The notes under the pieces were generated by a model that made no database searches, was not told the DNA's origin, and saw only the letters and a program-made list of their open reading frames with translations. A stretch of 5,053 bases of DNA from Nitrososphaera sp. (GTDB taxonomy: Archaea > Thermoproteota > Nitrososphaeria > Nitrososphaerales > Nitrososphaeraceae): assembly GCA_025935445.1 (NCBI GenBank), contig JAICVG010000124.1, positions 1-5,053 of the forward strand. Reading direction: 5' to 3'. Position 1 is the stretch's first letter, and each line of letters begins with the position of its first letter. This document shows positions 1 through 5,053 of this stretch, in pieces. Made by a program: the position numbers and the translations under genes.

Positions 1-162
1 TGCATGTTACGCAATTGTATAGATAAGCTAGGTAATAGATAAGAGAGAACTCAAATGGCAATTGTATCCTCATGACAAACTTGATTGTATTATCCATCAA
101 ACTATTTTCATAAAATGTAGAGCTAATATCTTTTTTGTTATACGGCTAAGTTTCATAAGTAA

Positions 163-189
163 ATACTATTAGTATTTATTTATATACTA
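163..189. promoter_or_regulatory. Possible operator: three ATACTA half-sites around a TATA box
   Basis: ATACTA occurs at 163-168, its reverse complement TAGTAT at 170-175, and ATACTA again at 184-189. The first two form a palindrome, AAATACT-ATT-AGTATTT (161-177), directly before the TATA box. The second and third form an inverted repeat that spans the TATA box. A protein bound here would block TBP/TFB, so repression is the natural reading. The downstream gene ends in a winged helix, so self-regulation is possible. The repeats are seen directly; the function is inferred. The AT-rich composition makes chance matches more likely. Confidence 0.45.
179..186 (+). promoter_or_regulatory. TATA box of the ComA-like/winged-helix gene
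   Basis: TTTATATA is a near-ideal archaeal TATA element. Transcription would be expected to begin about 30 bases after its first base, near 209. That puts a leader of about 40 bases before the TTG at 251, or a shorter one if translation starts earlier at a non-standard codon. Confidence 0.6.
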
Positions 190-250
190 GGTATTTAACA
201 GAGGACAAAAGTTCAAAATAGATGAAGGTTCTGCATATACATGCCGAGAT

Positions 251-1237
251 TTGTTAGAAGAATACGCTAAGAATAGAATAGATGCAAAAAAACCAAGAAA
301 CGAAGGCAGAACGTATATCATAGACAAGCTGGAAGGTTTGGACAAGGAAAATCTTGAAGTGCTTGCACCATTTGTTGATGTTGTAAAGATATACGGAATT
401 CTACCACTTCTCATCTCAGAAGAGACGCTGAAGAAGAAGATCAAGTTCTACCGTGCTCTCAACATTGAGGTTTCTAGTGGAAGCACCATTTCTGAGTATA
501 TGATAGCAGAAAATGCATTTGAAAAATTCGTTGGAGAAGCTGCAAAGATAGGCTTTGACATTATAGAAATAGGAGAAAATAGTTCCAATCTGAACCTTGA
601 ACAGAAGAGAAAGATTACTGAAAGCATACTCGCCAAAGAACTTGATGTTCAATGGAAGGTTGGCAAGAAAGATCCAAGGCATCAGCTTACGCTAGATATT
701 ACTCTAGCTAAAATCGAAGAAGCAGTCAAACTAGGTTCAGATAAAGTCGTACTTGAAGCAAATGAGGGCATAAATGTTGGTATTTATGAGGAAAAAGGCT
801 TCATAAGATGGAATTTCGTTGGCGCGTTGACTGCGAAGTTTCCTCCAAGCACGTTCATTTTTGAAGCTCCTTTGGAATCACAGCAGTCTGCATTGATTGC
901 AGAGTTTGGTCAGCGGGTCAACTTAGCTGAAGTACGAATTGAAGCCGCATCTGCTGTGGAGTCGCAGAGGAGAGGATTTCCAACAAAAGCAGCATTTAGT
1001 GTATATAATCTTAGCAAGAACCCTGGAGGAAGTCCAGCAGCCAAGTTTGTTTACTTTGTAATGAAATCAAAGCATCCAATTGATCAGGTTGAGCTCATGA
1101 ATATGACTAATCTTTCGAGGAGGACAGTGCAAAGCGCAGTGGAGGAGCTTAAATTACAAGGGTTAATTATTGAACGAAGCAACTTAGATGATGCACGAAA
1201 GAAGCTATACACCCCCGTTCAATTTGAATGGCTATGA
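251..1237 (+). CDS. ComA (phosphosulfolactate synthase)-family TIM barrel fused to a C-terminal winged helix
   Basis: Residues about 14-250 match the ComA family in order: KPRNEGRTYIIDK (14-26), VDVVK (42-46), SSGSTISEY (75-83), IIEIGENSS (104-112), VGKK (137-140), VLEANEG (167-173), FEAPLESQQ (204-212) and VNLAEV (223-228). ComA joins sulfite to phosphoenolpyruvate in coenzyme M synthesis. Family motifs are changed here: GWGT is replaced by YGIL, EGRESGKG by EANEGINVG, and GGT by GST, so the classical reaction is doubtful. Residues about 261-322 form a MarR-like winged helix (LSRRTVQSAVEELKLQGLII at 288-307, then a DARKKLY wing). Ordinary ComA is about 250 residues and lacks this part; here the total is 328. 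The start TTG has no Shine-Dalgarno. The frame is open back to 191 with no ATG or GTG, so the N-terminus is uncertain. It is probably a sensor-regulator or a divergent enzyme. Confidence 0.85.
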   Translation: MLEEYAKNRIDAKKPRNEGRTYIIDKLEGLDKENLEVLAPFVDVVKIYGILPLLISEETLKKKIKFYRALNIEVSSGSTISEYMIAENAFEKFVGEAAKIGFDIIEIGENSSNLNLEQKRKITESILAKELDVQWKVGKKDPRHQLTLDITLAKIEEAVKLGSDKVVLEANEGINVGIYEEKGFIRWNFVGALTAKFPPSTFIFEAPLESQQSALIAEFGQRVNLAEVRIEAASAVESQRRGFPTKAAFSVYNLSKNPGGSPAAKFVYFVMKSKHPIDQVELMNMTNLSRRTVQSAVEELKLQGLIIERSNLDDARKKLYTPVQFEWL

Positions 1238-1401
1238 ATCAACTATAACTAAAAATCTTCTCTATCGACGAGCATACTGGCCAAGAAATGGCAAGAAATT
1301 TGAGAGAGACGCACAAAGCTATCAAAGAATGAAGCAGGAAAGAGAAATGTGGATCTACGCTTCTTGAGGAAATTTATATCAGTTGTTTAGCATCATAGGA
1401 C
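1238..1401. other. Gap after the ComA-like gene
   Basis: No convincing gene, RNA or terminator is seen, apart from the TATA box near its right end. One plus-strand frame (1249-1395) reads fairly protein-like but is broken by TGA at 1330-1332. Its longest piece from an ATG (1288) is only 14 codons. It may be a worn-out reading frame or chance. Confidence 0.3.
1373..1379 (+). promoter_or_regulatory. TATA box ahead of the 35-codon open frame
   Basis: TTTATAT, within AATTTATATC, is a good archaeal TATA element. A transcript starting about 30 bases after its first base would begin at about 1403. The ATG at 1402 would then be leaderless. The same transcript could also read through into the zinc-ribbon gene. 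Confidence 0.5.
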
Positions 1402-1509
1402 ATGACAGTAATTATGCAGGTATCCTTTATGGTTGCAGAACTTTCGTATTGTAAGGATGAGCAGAATTTTCCTTATAAAATGACACTTGATGTCAAAGAA
1501 CGCATATAA
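1402..1509 (+). CDS. Possible leaderless small protein, 35 aa, unknown
   Basis: An ATG at 1402 opens a 35-residue frame ending in TAA at 1507-1509. It sits exactly where a leaderless gene should begin after the TATA element at 1373-1379. The product starts MTVIMQVSFMVAELSY and ends TLDVKERI. It has one Cys, no clear membrane segment and no motif I recognise. It is in a different frame from the zinc-ribbon gene and overlaps that gene's ATG (1490) by 20 bases, so both starts are unlikely to be used as drawn. It may instead be a short leader frame that affects translation of the zinc-ribbon gene, or chance. Confidence 0.3.
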   Translation: MTVIMQVSFMVAELSYCKDEQNFPYKMTLDVKERI

Positions 1510-1816
1510 AAAGGGACATTTCCTGTACGTAGGACGAAAATACTTGGCAAATAGTACCTTTAGAGTGCAATCACACAAGTTCAGCCAGGACAACATCCAG
1601 ACTACACTTGTGTGCTCAAAATGCGACGAGGTCTTTTCCAAAGAGTTCCCTTTAGACCTCGAGGGTCAGACGATAGAGTTCAAGTGTCCAGTGTGTGGCG
1701 TGCCCGGCGAAGCAGATCTTCCATATAAAAGCGCCGAAGAACGCGAAGAGCTGGAAGAGGACTTTGAAGAGGTGGAAGAAGAAGAGGGCGGCGAAGAGTT
1801 TGATGAAGAATACTAG
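1490..1816 (+). CDS. Small zinc-ribbon protein with acidic C-terminal tail
   Basis: From ATG 1490 the product has 108 residues. Residues 41-69 form a zinc ribbon: VCSKC (C42, C45) and KCPVC (C66, C69), giving C-x2-C-x20-C-x2-C. The tail, residues 81-108, has 18 acidic residues in 28 (16 Glu, 2 Asp). The first 35 or so residues are basic. Zinc ribbons with acidic tails are often found in transcription or translation proteins, but I do not recognise the family and assign no function. It is not a clear match to Elf1, TFS or a ribosomal protein. The start is uncertain: TATA-like elements at 1473-1480 and 1504-1511 would start transcripts downstream of 1490. In-frame TTG 1544 and GTG 1565 are therefore alternatives that keep the whole ribbon. 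It converges with rfcS. Confidence 0.75.
   Translation: MSKNAYKKGHFLYVGRKYLANSTFRVQSHKFSQDNIQTTLVCSKCDEVFSKEFPLDLEGQTIEFKCPVCGVPGEADLPYKSAEEREELEEDFEEVEEEEGGEEFDEEY
1504..1511 (+). promoter_or_regulatory. Possible TATA box inside the annotated zinc-ribbon start
   Basis: ATATAAAA would start a transcript near 1534, leaving a leader of about 10 bases before TTG 1544 or 31 before GTG 1565. A second candidate, TTATAAAA at 1473-1480, would start near 1503. Neither supports ATG 1490 as a leaderless start. AT-rich matches of this kind are common, so confidence is modest. Confidence 0.35.
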
Positions 1817-1986
1817 ACGGCTGTGCGGAGTAAGTTCTGACTCTCAAGCCTCATCTGGTATTCAATTCTAAGGATAGCTATGTCATTAATACGGATACCC
1901 AGCTCTGAACGGCTACCAAAATTAGATAACAGTATTACTCTCTCTCTCTCTGGCAGAGGCGCCTGCAGATACGTGTAGAGAGTCAC
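1813..1986 (-). CDS. Possible small protein, 57 aa, unknown
   Basis: On the minus strand a frame runs from GTG at 1986 to TAG at 1813-1815, overlapping the end of the zinc-ribbon gene by 4 bases. The middle reads like real protein, with SELGIRINDIAILRIEYQ (about residues 27-44) and then RLESQNLLRTAV at the end. It would be a mixed charged/hydrophobic helix with no signal peptide or Cys. It lies downstream of rfcS on the same strand, 106 bases after the rfcS stop. The minus-strand TATA-like AAATATAT at 1990-1997 is too close to GTG 1986 to serve it, and no ATG is available upstream before the in-frame stop at 1996-1998. I do not recognise a family. Confidence 0.3.
   Translation of the reverse strand: MTLYTYLQAPLPERERVILLSNFGSRSELGIRINDIAILRIEYQMRLESQNLLRTAV
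1938..1982. repeat. (CT)7 tract and potential hairpin
   Basis: Seven CT units run from 1938 to 1951. The last six bases (1946-1951) can pair with AGAGAG at 1977-1982. Inside the loop GCAG (1953-1956) can pair with CTGC (1963-1966), around the palindrome AGGCGCCT. The structure lies between convergent genes, where it might end or stabilise transcripts. No strong T tract follows it on the plus strand. If the 57-codon frame is real, the CT tract is simply its Glu-Arg repeat. Confidence 0.35.
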
Positions 1987-2000
1987 ACGATATATTTATG

Positions 2001-2023
2001 CTTAAAACAAGCACACAAAAACC
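2001..2023 (-). terminator. T-rich tract, probable transcription end of rfcS
   Basis: Read on the minus strand this stretch is GGTTTTTGTGTGCTTGTTTT followed by AAG, about 70 bases after the rfcS stop codon. Archaeal termination commonly uses U-rich tracts without a strong hairpin, which fits. No other T-rich run lies between the rfcS stop and this point. Confidence 0.4.
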
Positions 2024-2092
2024 GAGTTTACCTTATGATGACAATTGAGCAAACTCTATTGTAACTACTAGGCATCTCATGTACTTCCCAAG

Positions 2093-3076
2093 CTACTTCT
2101 TAGCCAGCTTACCTAGCTGCGCAAGCAGTGCGGAAAGCTGAATTTCTGGATGCGCACCAGCAGTAAGTCTATAGTCATACTCCGCCATTATAGCTGCAAA
2201 CTCCTCTGGTTTTTCGATCCTCATTTCATATGCCTCCTCGTTTGCATACTTCATAAAGTCGCCCTCTGACATGCCATAGACCTGCGTCAGCTCAAGAAGC
2301 TTTGCTCTTGAGTCATTGAACCTGCCAGACATTGCAAGGCGCAGCACTTCGCCCACCCTTGCCCTGCCAGAAAGACCGATAGCTGCCGTAACACTTGCCA
2401 CAGATACTGAGCCCGTGCTGGCTGCAGCTTGCATGATGTTTATAGAGTGGCGTAGGTCGCCACCTGTTGCCCCATATATCTGAGCAAGAGCCTTTTCTTC
2501 ATATTTCACCTTCTGTTGTTCGCAGATCATTTTCAGATGATCGATAACATCTTCTTTTGGTAAGCGTGTAAATCTAAATACTACACACCTGCTCTGTATC
2601 GGCTCTATTATCTGAGATAGATAATTACAAATAATAACAAATCGTGTCGTCCTTGCACTGTCTTCAATTATGCGCCTAAGTGCAGTCTGGGCCTCAGAAG
2701 TCATCTCGTCAGCTTCGTCAAGTATGATTATCTTGGGCTTACCAAACTCTTTGTCACCTGCCAGCTTAATTGAAGCAGCAAACTCTTTTACACGCTCTCG
2801 CACCATCTTGATACCGCGTTCGTCTGATGCATTAAGTTCGAGCGTGTTCTTCCTCCATTCTTCTCCCAGAAGCTCCATTGCAATGCAGAGCGCAGTGGTG
2901 GTCTTGCCAACTCCTGCCGGTCCGGCGAACAGCATATGGGGTATGTCAGGACTCTTAATGAGGTTGCTTATGCCCTTAATTATCTCCTTCTGATCAACTA
3001 CCTCACTTAGTTTCTTTGGCCTGTATTTCTCAGACCACATAAGGTTCGCTAGATCTGTTTTTTTGGCCGACTCCAT
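2093..3076 (-). CDS. rfcS: Replication factor C small subunit (clamp loader ATPase)
   Basis: RFC small subunits and one large subunit form the pentamer that uses ATP to open PCNA and load it at primer ends. All AAA+ landmarks are present: WSEKYRP (14-20), Walker A GPAGVGKT (52-59), the RFC box ELNASDERG (80-88), Walker B IIILDEADEM (116-125), sensor 1 with N151, the SRC motif with its arginine finger (162-164), and sensor 2 GGDLRHSIN (205-213). The C-terminal collar helices follow. The 327-residue length is normal for the family. No PCNA-binding box is evident at the C-terminus. The ATG at 3076 fits a leaderless transcript from the TATA element at 3098-3105. It is divergent from gins-mcm, as part of a replication cluster. 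It looks intact. Confidence 0.97.
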   Translation of the reverse strand: MESAKKTDLANLMWSEKYRPKKLSEVVDQKEIIKGISNLIKSPDIPHMLFAGPAGVGKTTTALCIAMELLGEEWRKNTLELNASDERGIKMVRERVKEFAASIKLAGDKEFGKPKIIILDEADEMTSEAQTALRRIIEDSARTTRFVIICNYLSQIIEPIQSRCVVFRFTRLPKEDVIDHLKMICEQQKVKYEEKALAQIYGATGGDLRHSINIMQAAASTGSVSVASVTAAIGLSGRARVGEVLRLAMSGRFNDSRAKLLELTQVYGMSEGDFMKYANEEAYEMRIEKPEEFAAIMAEYDYRLTAGAHPEIQLSALLAQLGKLAKK

Positions 3077-3097
3077 TACGAAGCGCTCTCACTGAAG

Positions 3098-3105
3098 TTA
3101 TTAAA
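3098..3105 (-). promoter_or_regulatory. TATA box of rfcS
   Basis: On the minus strand this reads TTTAATAA, within GGTTTAATAA. Thirty bases downstream of its first base is about 3075, essentially the A of the rfcS ATG, so a leaderless mRNA is predicted. A weaker AT-rich element further up, around 3145-3160, could give a longer leader. Confidence 0.5.
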
Positions 3106-3165
3106 CCATTAATAGGTTGCTATTTTGCCTCATAAACTGCCAATTTATGATAATAAAAACAACTA

Positions 3166-3181
3166 TAGTAGCTAGCTACTA
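3166..3181. repeat. Perfect 16-bp palindrome between rfcS and gins
   Basis: TAGTAGCTAGCTACTA equals its own reverse complement. It sits about 27 bases before the gins TATA box and about 60 bases before the rfcS one, the usual place for a dimeric regulator acting on the gins-mcm promoter. No gene overlaps it. Its role as a binding site is inferred. Confidence 0.5.
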
Positions 3182-3195
3182 GCTTTACAAAAGCT
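3181..3195. repeat. Inverted repeat AGCTTT-ACA-AAAGCT
   Basis: Perfect 6-base arms (3181-3186 and 3190-3195) flank a 3-base spacer. It shares one base with the 16-bp palindrome before it, so AGCT appears four times between 3170 and 3195. It ends 12 bases before the gins TATA box, next to the expected TFB contact region. It could be a second operator half of the same regulator. Confidence 0.45.
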
Positions 3196-3207
3196 GTGCT
3201 GATATGA

Positions 3208-3215
3208 TATATAAT
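3208..3215 (+). promoter_or_regulatory. TATA box of the gins-mcm operon
   Basis: TATATAAT lies in GATATATAATAAG. The predicted transcript start is near 3238, giving a leader of about 7 bases before ATG 3245. No Shine-Dalgarno is seen, in keeping with a near-leaderless mRNA. Confidence 0.6.
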
Positions 3216-3244
3216 AAGTACTCCGTTCTTAATAGCTCTCCCCA

Positions 3245-3784
3245 ATGGCCGATATCACCCGCTCAGAGCCAAAGATTGAAGCTATTCAAAGCATTTACCA
3301 GCTAGGCTACATGCTGGAGGAGGTCAGGGTGACATATAAAGAGGATGCTAAGATGAGCGTCGGCAACATTGTGATTGATGCAAAAGAAGGCGATATGTCG
3401 TCTCTCCCGCGTTGGATTGCCAAGATTCTTGTCGAGCAGGGTGCAGTCGAAATCCAGTCAAGCGACGTCACCGGCTACATATCACGGACTATGAATCGCG
3501 AGCGCATTGCAAAGCCCCATGACCTCTCTGGAGTCGATGTTGACTTTTACGTAAGGGTCAGCGATTACCTTGAAGGTCTGAAGGAGCGGGAAAGAGAAAA
3601 CCTGATTATTTCCTTAAATACATTTGTAGCCTCTCGACTTGAAAAAATAGTCAAGCTAGCTGCAGCCTCATCGCTTTCCCCCGAGCTTGAAGGCAAACTA
3701 TCTGCGGAAGAAAAGGAGCTTTACATCCTGATAAACAAGGTTTCAACGAAATTCAAAAAAGGAGTGCTAAAGAAGTTTGTCTGA
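3245..3784 (+). CDS. gins23: GINS complex subunit, Gins23 type
   Basis: GINS binds MCM, and in many archaea a Cdc45/RecJ-like protein, to make the active replicative helicase. The beta-rich B domain comes first: EVRVTYKEDAKMSVGNIVID (26-45), then the diagnostic SLPRWIAKILVEQGAVEI (53-70). A helical A domain follows (about 95-179, with YVRVSDYLEGLKERERENLI at 102-121). The B-then-A order is that of Gins23 (related to eukaryotic Psf2/Psf3), whereas Gins51 has A then B. Length is 179 residues. It overlaps mcm by 8 bases; gins23 beside mcm is known in Sulfolobus, which supports the call. Sequence conservation in this family is low, so the subtype is less certain than the family. Confidence 0.85.
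   Translation: MADITRSEPKIEAIQSIYQLGYMLEEVRVTYKEDAKMSVGNIVIDAKEGDMSSLPRWIAKILVEQGAVEIQSSDVTGYISRTMNRERIAKPHDLSGVDVDFYVRVSDYLEGLKERERENLIISLNTFVASRLEKIVKLAAASSLSPELEGKLSAEEKELYILINKVSTKFKKGVLKKFV
3761..3764 (+). promoter_or_regulatory. Possible ribosome binding site of mcm
   Basis: GGAG lies inside the end of the gins gene, 12 bases before the TTG at 3777. This is longer than the usual spacing, so it is a weak signal. Coupling to translation of the overlapping gins frame may matter more. Confidence 0.35.
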
Positions 3785-5053
3785 GCAGCAGACCGCGGCA
3801 GCGCTTGCAAACGATCTGGAAAAGTTCCTCAAAGCATTCAAAGACCGCGACAGCAATTACAAGTATTTTGACAGGATAAATAACATGATGGCGTCAGGTG
3901 CTCAGTCGCTTATTGTAGACTATATCGATCTCGATTCTTACAACCCTCTCCTTGCCAAAGAGATAACGCATAAGCCCGATGAATATCTTGAGGCATTCAA
4001 CGAAGCAGTCCTATCAGTCCTGCGCGAGATCCATCCTGACTATGAGCAAGAAATCCGTGAAAAGATCCGGGTCAGAATAGGCAATTACACTGTGCAAAAG
4101 GGCCTGCGTGAAATAAACGCTGATTTGATAAATAAGCTTGTGAGCATCTCTGGCATGGTCGTGCGCTCGTCAGAAGTCAAGCCCCTTGCTAAGAAGGTTG
4201 CATACAAATGCACGAACTGCAACACGGTCACAGAGGCGCAGCTCAAAGGTCTTGTCATGAAAAAGCCGATTAAATGCCCTGCGTGCTCTGAAAAAGAACT
4301 CGAAATGGATCCGGAGAGCAGTTTATTTATTGACTTTCAGATGGTGCGGCTGCAGGAGCTGCCTGAAGATCTACCTGCAGGCCAACTGCCACATTACATT
4401 GAAGTTACTGTGATGAGCGACCTTGTAGACCAATGCCGCCCTGGCGATAGAATCATACTCACAGGTATAATTAGAATAGAGCAGGAGCAGCTGGCTCCGC
4501 AGGCCAAGACTAGCCTTTTCCGGCTTCGTATGGAAGGCAACAACATCGAGTACCTTGGTGGCAGGGCAGGGAGCAAGGACACAAGGTATGTTGAAAGAAT
4601 AATGATAAGCACAGAGGACGAGCGGCAAATAAGAACGATAGCAAGCAAGCCCGATGCATACGAAAAGCTAATCGCCTCATTTGCTCCCCACATTTATGGC
4701 CATGAGCCGATCAAGGAAGCAATACTGCTGCTCATTGTAGGATCCGTGACAAAGAGGCTTGAGGATGGCTCTACTAGAAGAGGGGATATCAATGTACTTT
4801 TGGTAGGTGACCCAGGTACGGCCAAATCTGAGATGCTAAAATTCACCGCCAAGATTGCTCCAAGGGGACTATACACTTCCGGTAGGGGTTCTACAGCTGC
4901 AGGTCTGACAGCTGCAGTCATTCGTGACAAGTCAGGGATCATGATGCTAGAGGCAGGTGCTGTAGTATTGGGCGATCAGGGAATCGTATGCATTGACGAA
5001 TTTGACAAGATAAAGCCGGAAGACCGATCGGCACTTCATGAAGTGATGGAACA
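3777..5053 (+). CDS. mcm: Replicative DNA helicase MCM (3' end beyond window)
   Basis: MCM forms a hexamer that unwinds DNA ahead of the replication fork. The window holds 425 residues, against about 690 for typical archaeal MCMs. The N-terminal part has the helical A domain (about 10-100), a zinc ribbon (C145, C148, C167, C170) and an OB fold with the communication loop LPEDLPAGQLPHYIEV (195-210). The AAA+ part has YGHEPIKEAI (307-316), Walker A GDPGTAKS (344-351), a helix-2 insert region (about 365-400) and Walker B VCIDEFDK (404-411). Sensor 1, the arginine finger and the C-terminal winged helix lie outside. The start is TTG 3777: an in-frame TAA is at 3768 and it gives MSEQQTAAALANDLEKFL. 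No intein is present at Walker A. It is co-transcribed with gins. Confidence 0.96.
   Translation, partial: MSEQQTAAALANDLEKFLKAFKDRDSNYKYFDRINNMMASGAQSLIVDYIDLDSYNPLLAKEITHKPDEYLEAFNEAVLSVLREIHPDYEQEIREKIRVRIGNYTVQKGLREINADLINKLVSISGMVVRSSEVKPLAKKVAYKCTNCNTVTEAQLKGLVMKKPIKCPACSEKELEMDPESSLFIDFQMVRLQELPEDLPAGQLPHYIEVTVMSDLVDQCRPGDRIILTGIIRIEQEQLAPQAKTSLFRLRMEGNNIEYLGGRAGSKDTRYVERIMISTEDERQIRTIASKPDAYEKLIASFAPHIYGHEPIKEAILLLIVGSVTKRLEDGSTRRGDINVLLVGDPGTAKSEMLKFTAKIAPRGLYTSGRGSTAAGLTAAVIRDKSGIMMLEAGAVVLGDQGIVCIDEFDKIKPEDRSALHEVME

Noticed and set aside
1249..1395. Plus-strand frame with an in-frame TGA at 1330, possibly a broken small gene.
   Set aside because: The pieces are short and have no recognisable homology; a single TGA in 49 codons of spacer is not evidence of a pseudogene.
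1823..1910. Possible tRNA or structured RNA after the zinc-ribbon gene, starting GGCTGTGCGG.
   Set aside because: Only a short hairpin (GGCT/AGCC outside GGAGT/ACTCT) can be drawn; there is no B-box GGTTCRANNCC and no cloverleaf.
2035..2064. Nine-residue plus-strand frame after the AT-rich element near 1990-1999.
   Set aside because: Too short, with no conserved feature, and the AT-rich element is equally TATA-like on both strands.
2670..2993. 107-codon plus-strand open frame opposite rfcS.
   Set aside because: It is a shadow of the conserved RFC ATPase core, rich in Ser and Leu, with no motif.
4371..4942. Three minus-strand open frames of 82-99 codons opposite mcm.
   Set aside because: They lie entirely over the conserved MCM zinc-ribbon, OB-fold and AAA+ coding sequence and show no domain of their own.
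4800..4990. Intein at the MCM Walker A or B site, a common insertion point in archaeal mcm.
   Set aside because: The reading frame runs without interruption through GDPGTAKS and VCIDEFDK.

Overview
The window looks like a chromosomal segment of an archaeon, most likely a Thaumarchaeon (Nitrososphaerota, possibly Nitrososphaera-like). The evidence is a small subunit of replication factor C, a GINS subunit next to an MCM helicase, TATA-box promoters placed about 26-30 bases before the probable transcript starts, starts with little or no leader, and a ComA-like barrel fused to a winged helix. The lineage call is inference from gene content; no rRNA is present to confirm it.

Layout. Bases 1-250 are AT-rich and carry a promoter with three ATACTA-type half-sites around its TATA box. 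Bases 251-1237 (+) encode a protein with a TIM barrel of the phosphosulfolactate synthase (ComA) family and a C-terminal winged-helix domain; several family motifs are altered. After a short gap there is a possible leaderless 35-codon gene (1402-1509) and a small zinc-ribbon protein with a very acidic tail (1490-1816, start uncertain). The convergent gap 1817-2092 contains a (CT)7 tract with a potential hairpin, a T-rich probable terminator for the minus-strand gene, and a 57-codon minus-strand open frame that is not an obvious gene but reads like protein.

The right half is a DNA replication cluster. The RFC small subunit (2093-3076, -) and a Gins23-type GINS gene (3245-3784, +) diverge from a 168-base region containing a TATA box for each gene plus two adjacent inverted repeats. 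The GINS gene overlaps the start of mcm by 8 bases, and mcm (from TTG 3777) runs off the end of the window after the Walker B motif. Together these encode parts of the replicative helicase (MCM, GINS) and the clamp loader that puts PCNA on DNA; the shared control region could co-ordinate them.

No rRNA, tRNA, insertion sequence, CRISPR array or intein was seen. The core genes are ordinary archaeal replication genes. The less usual points are the barrel-winged-helix fusion with its possible own operator, the palindromes between rfcS and gins, and two small open frames.
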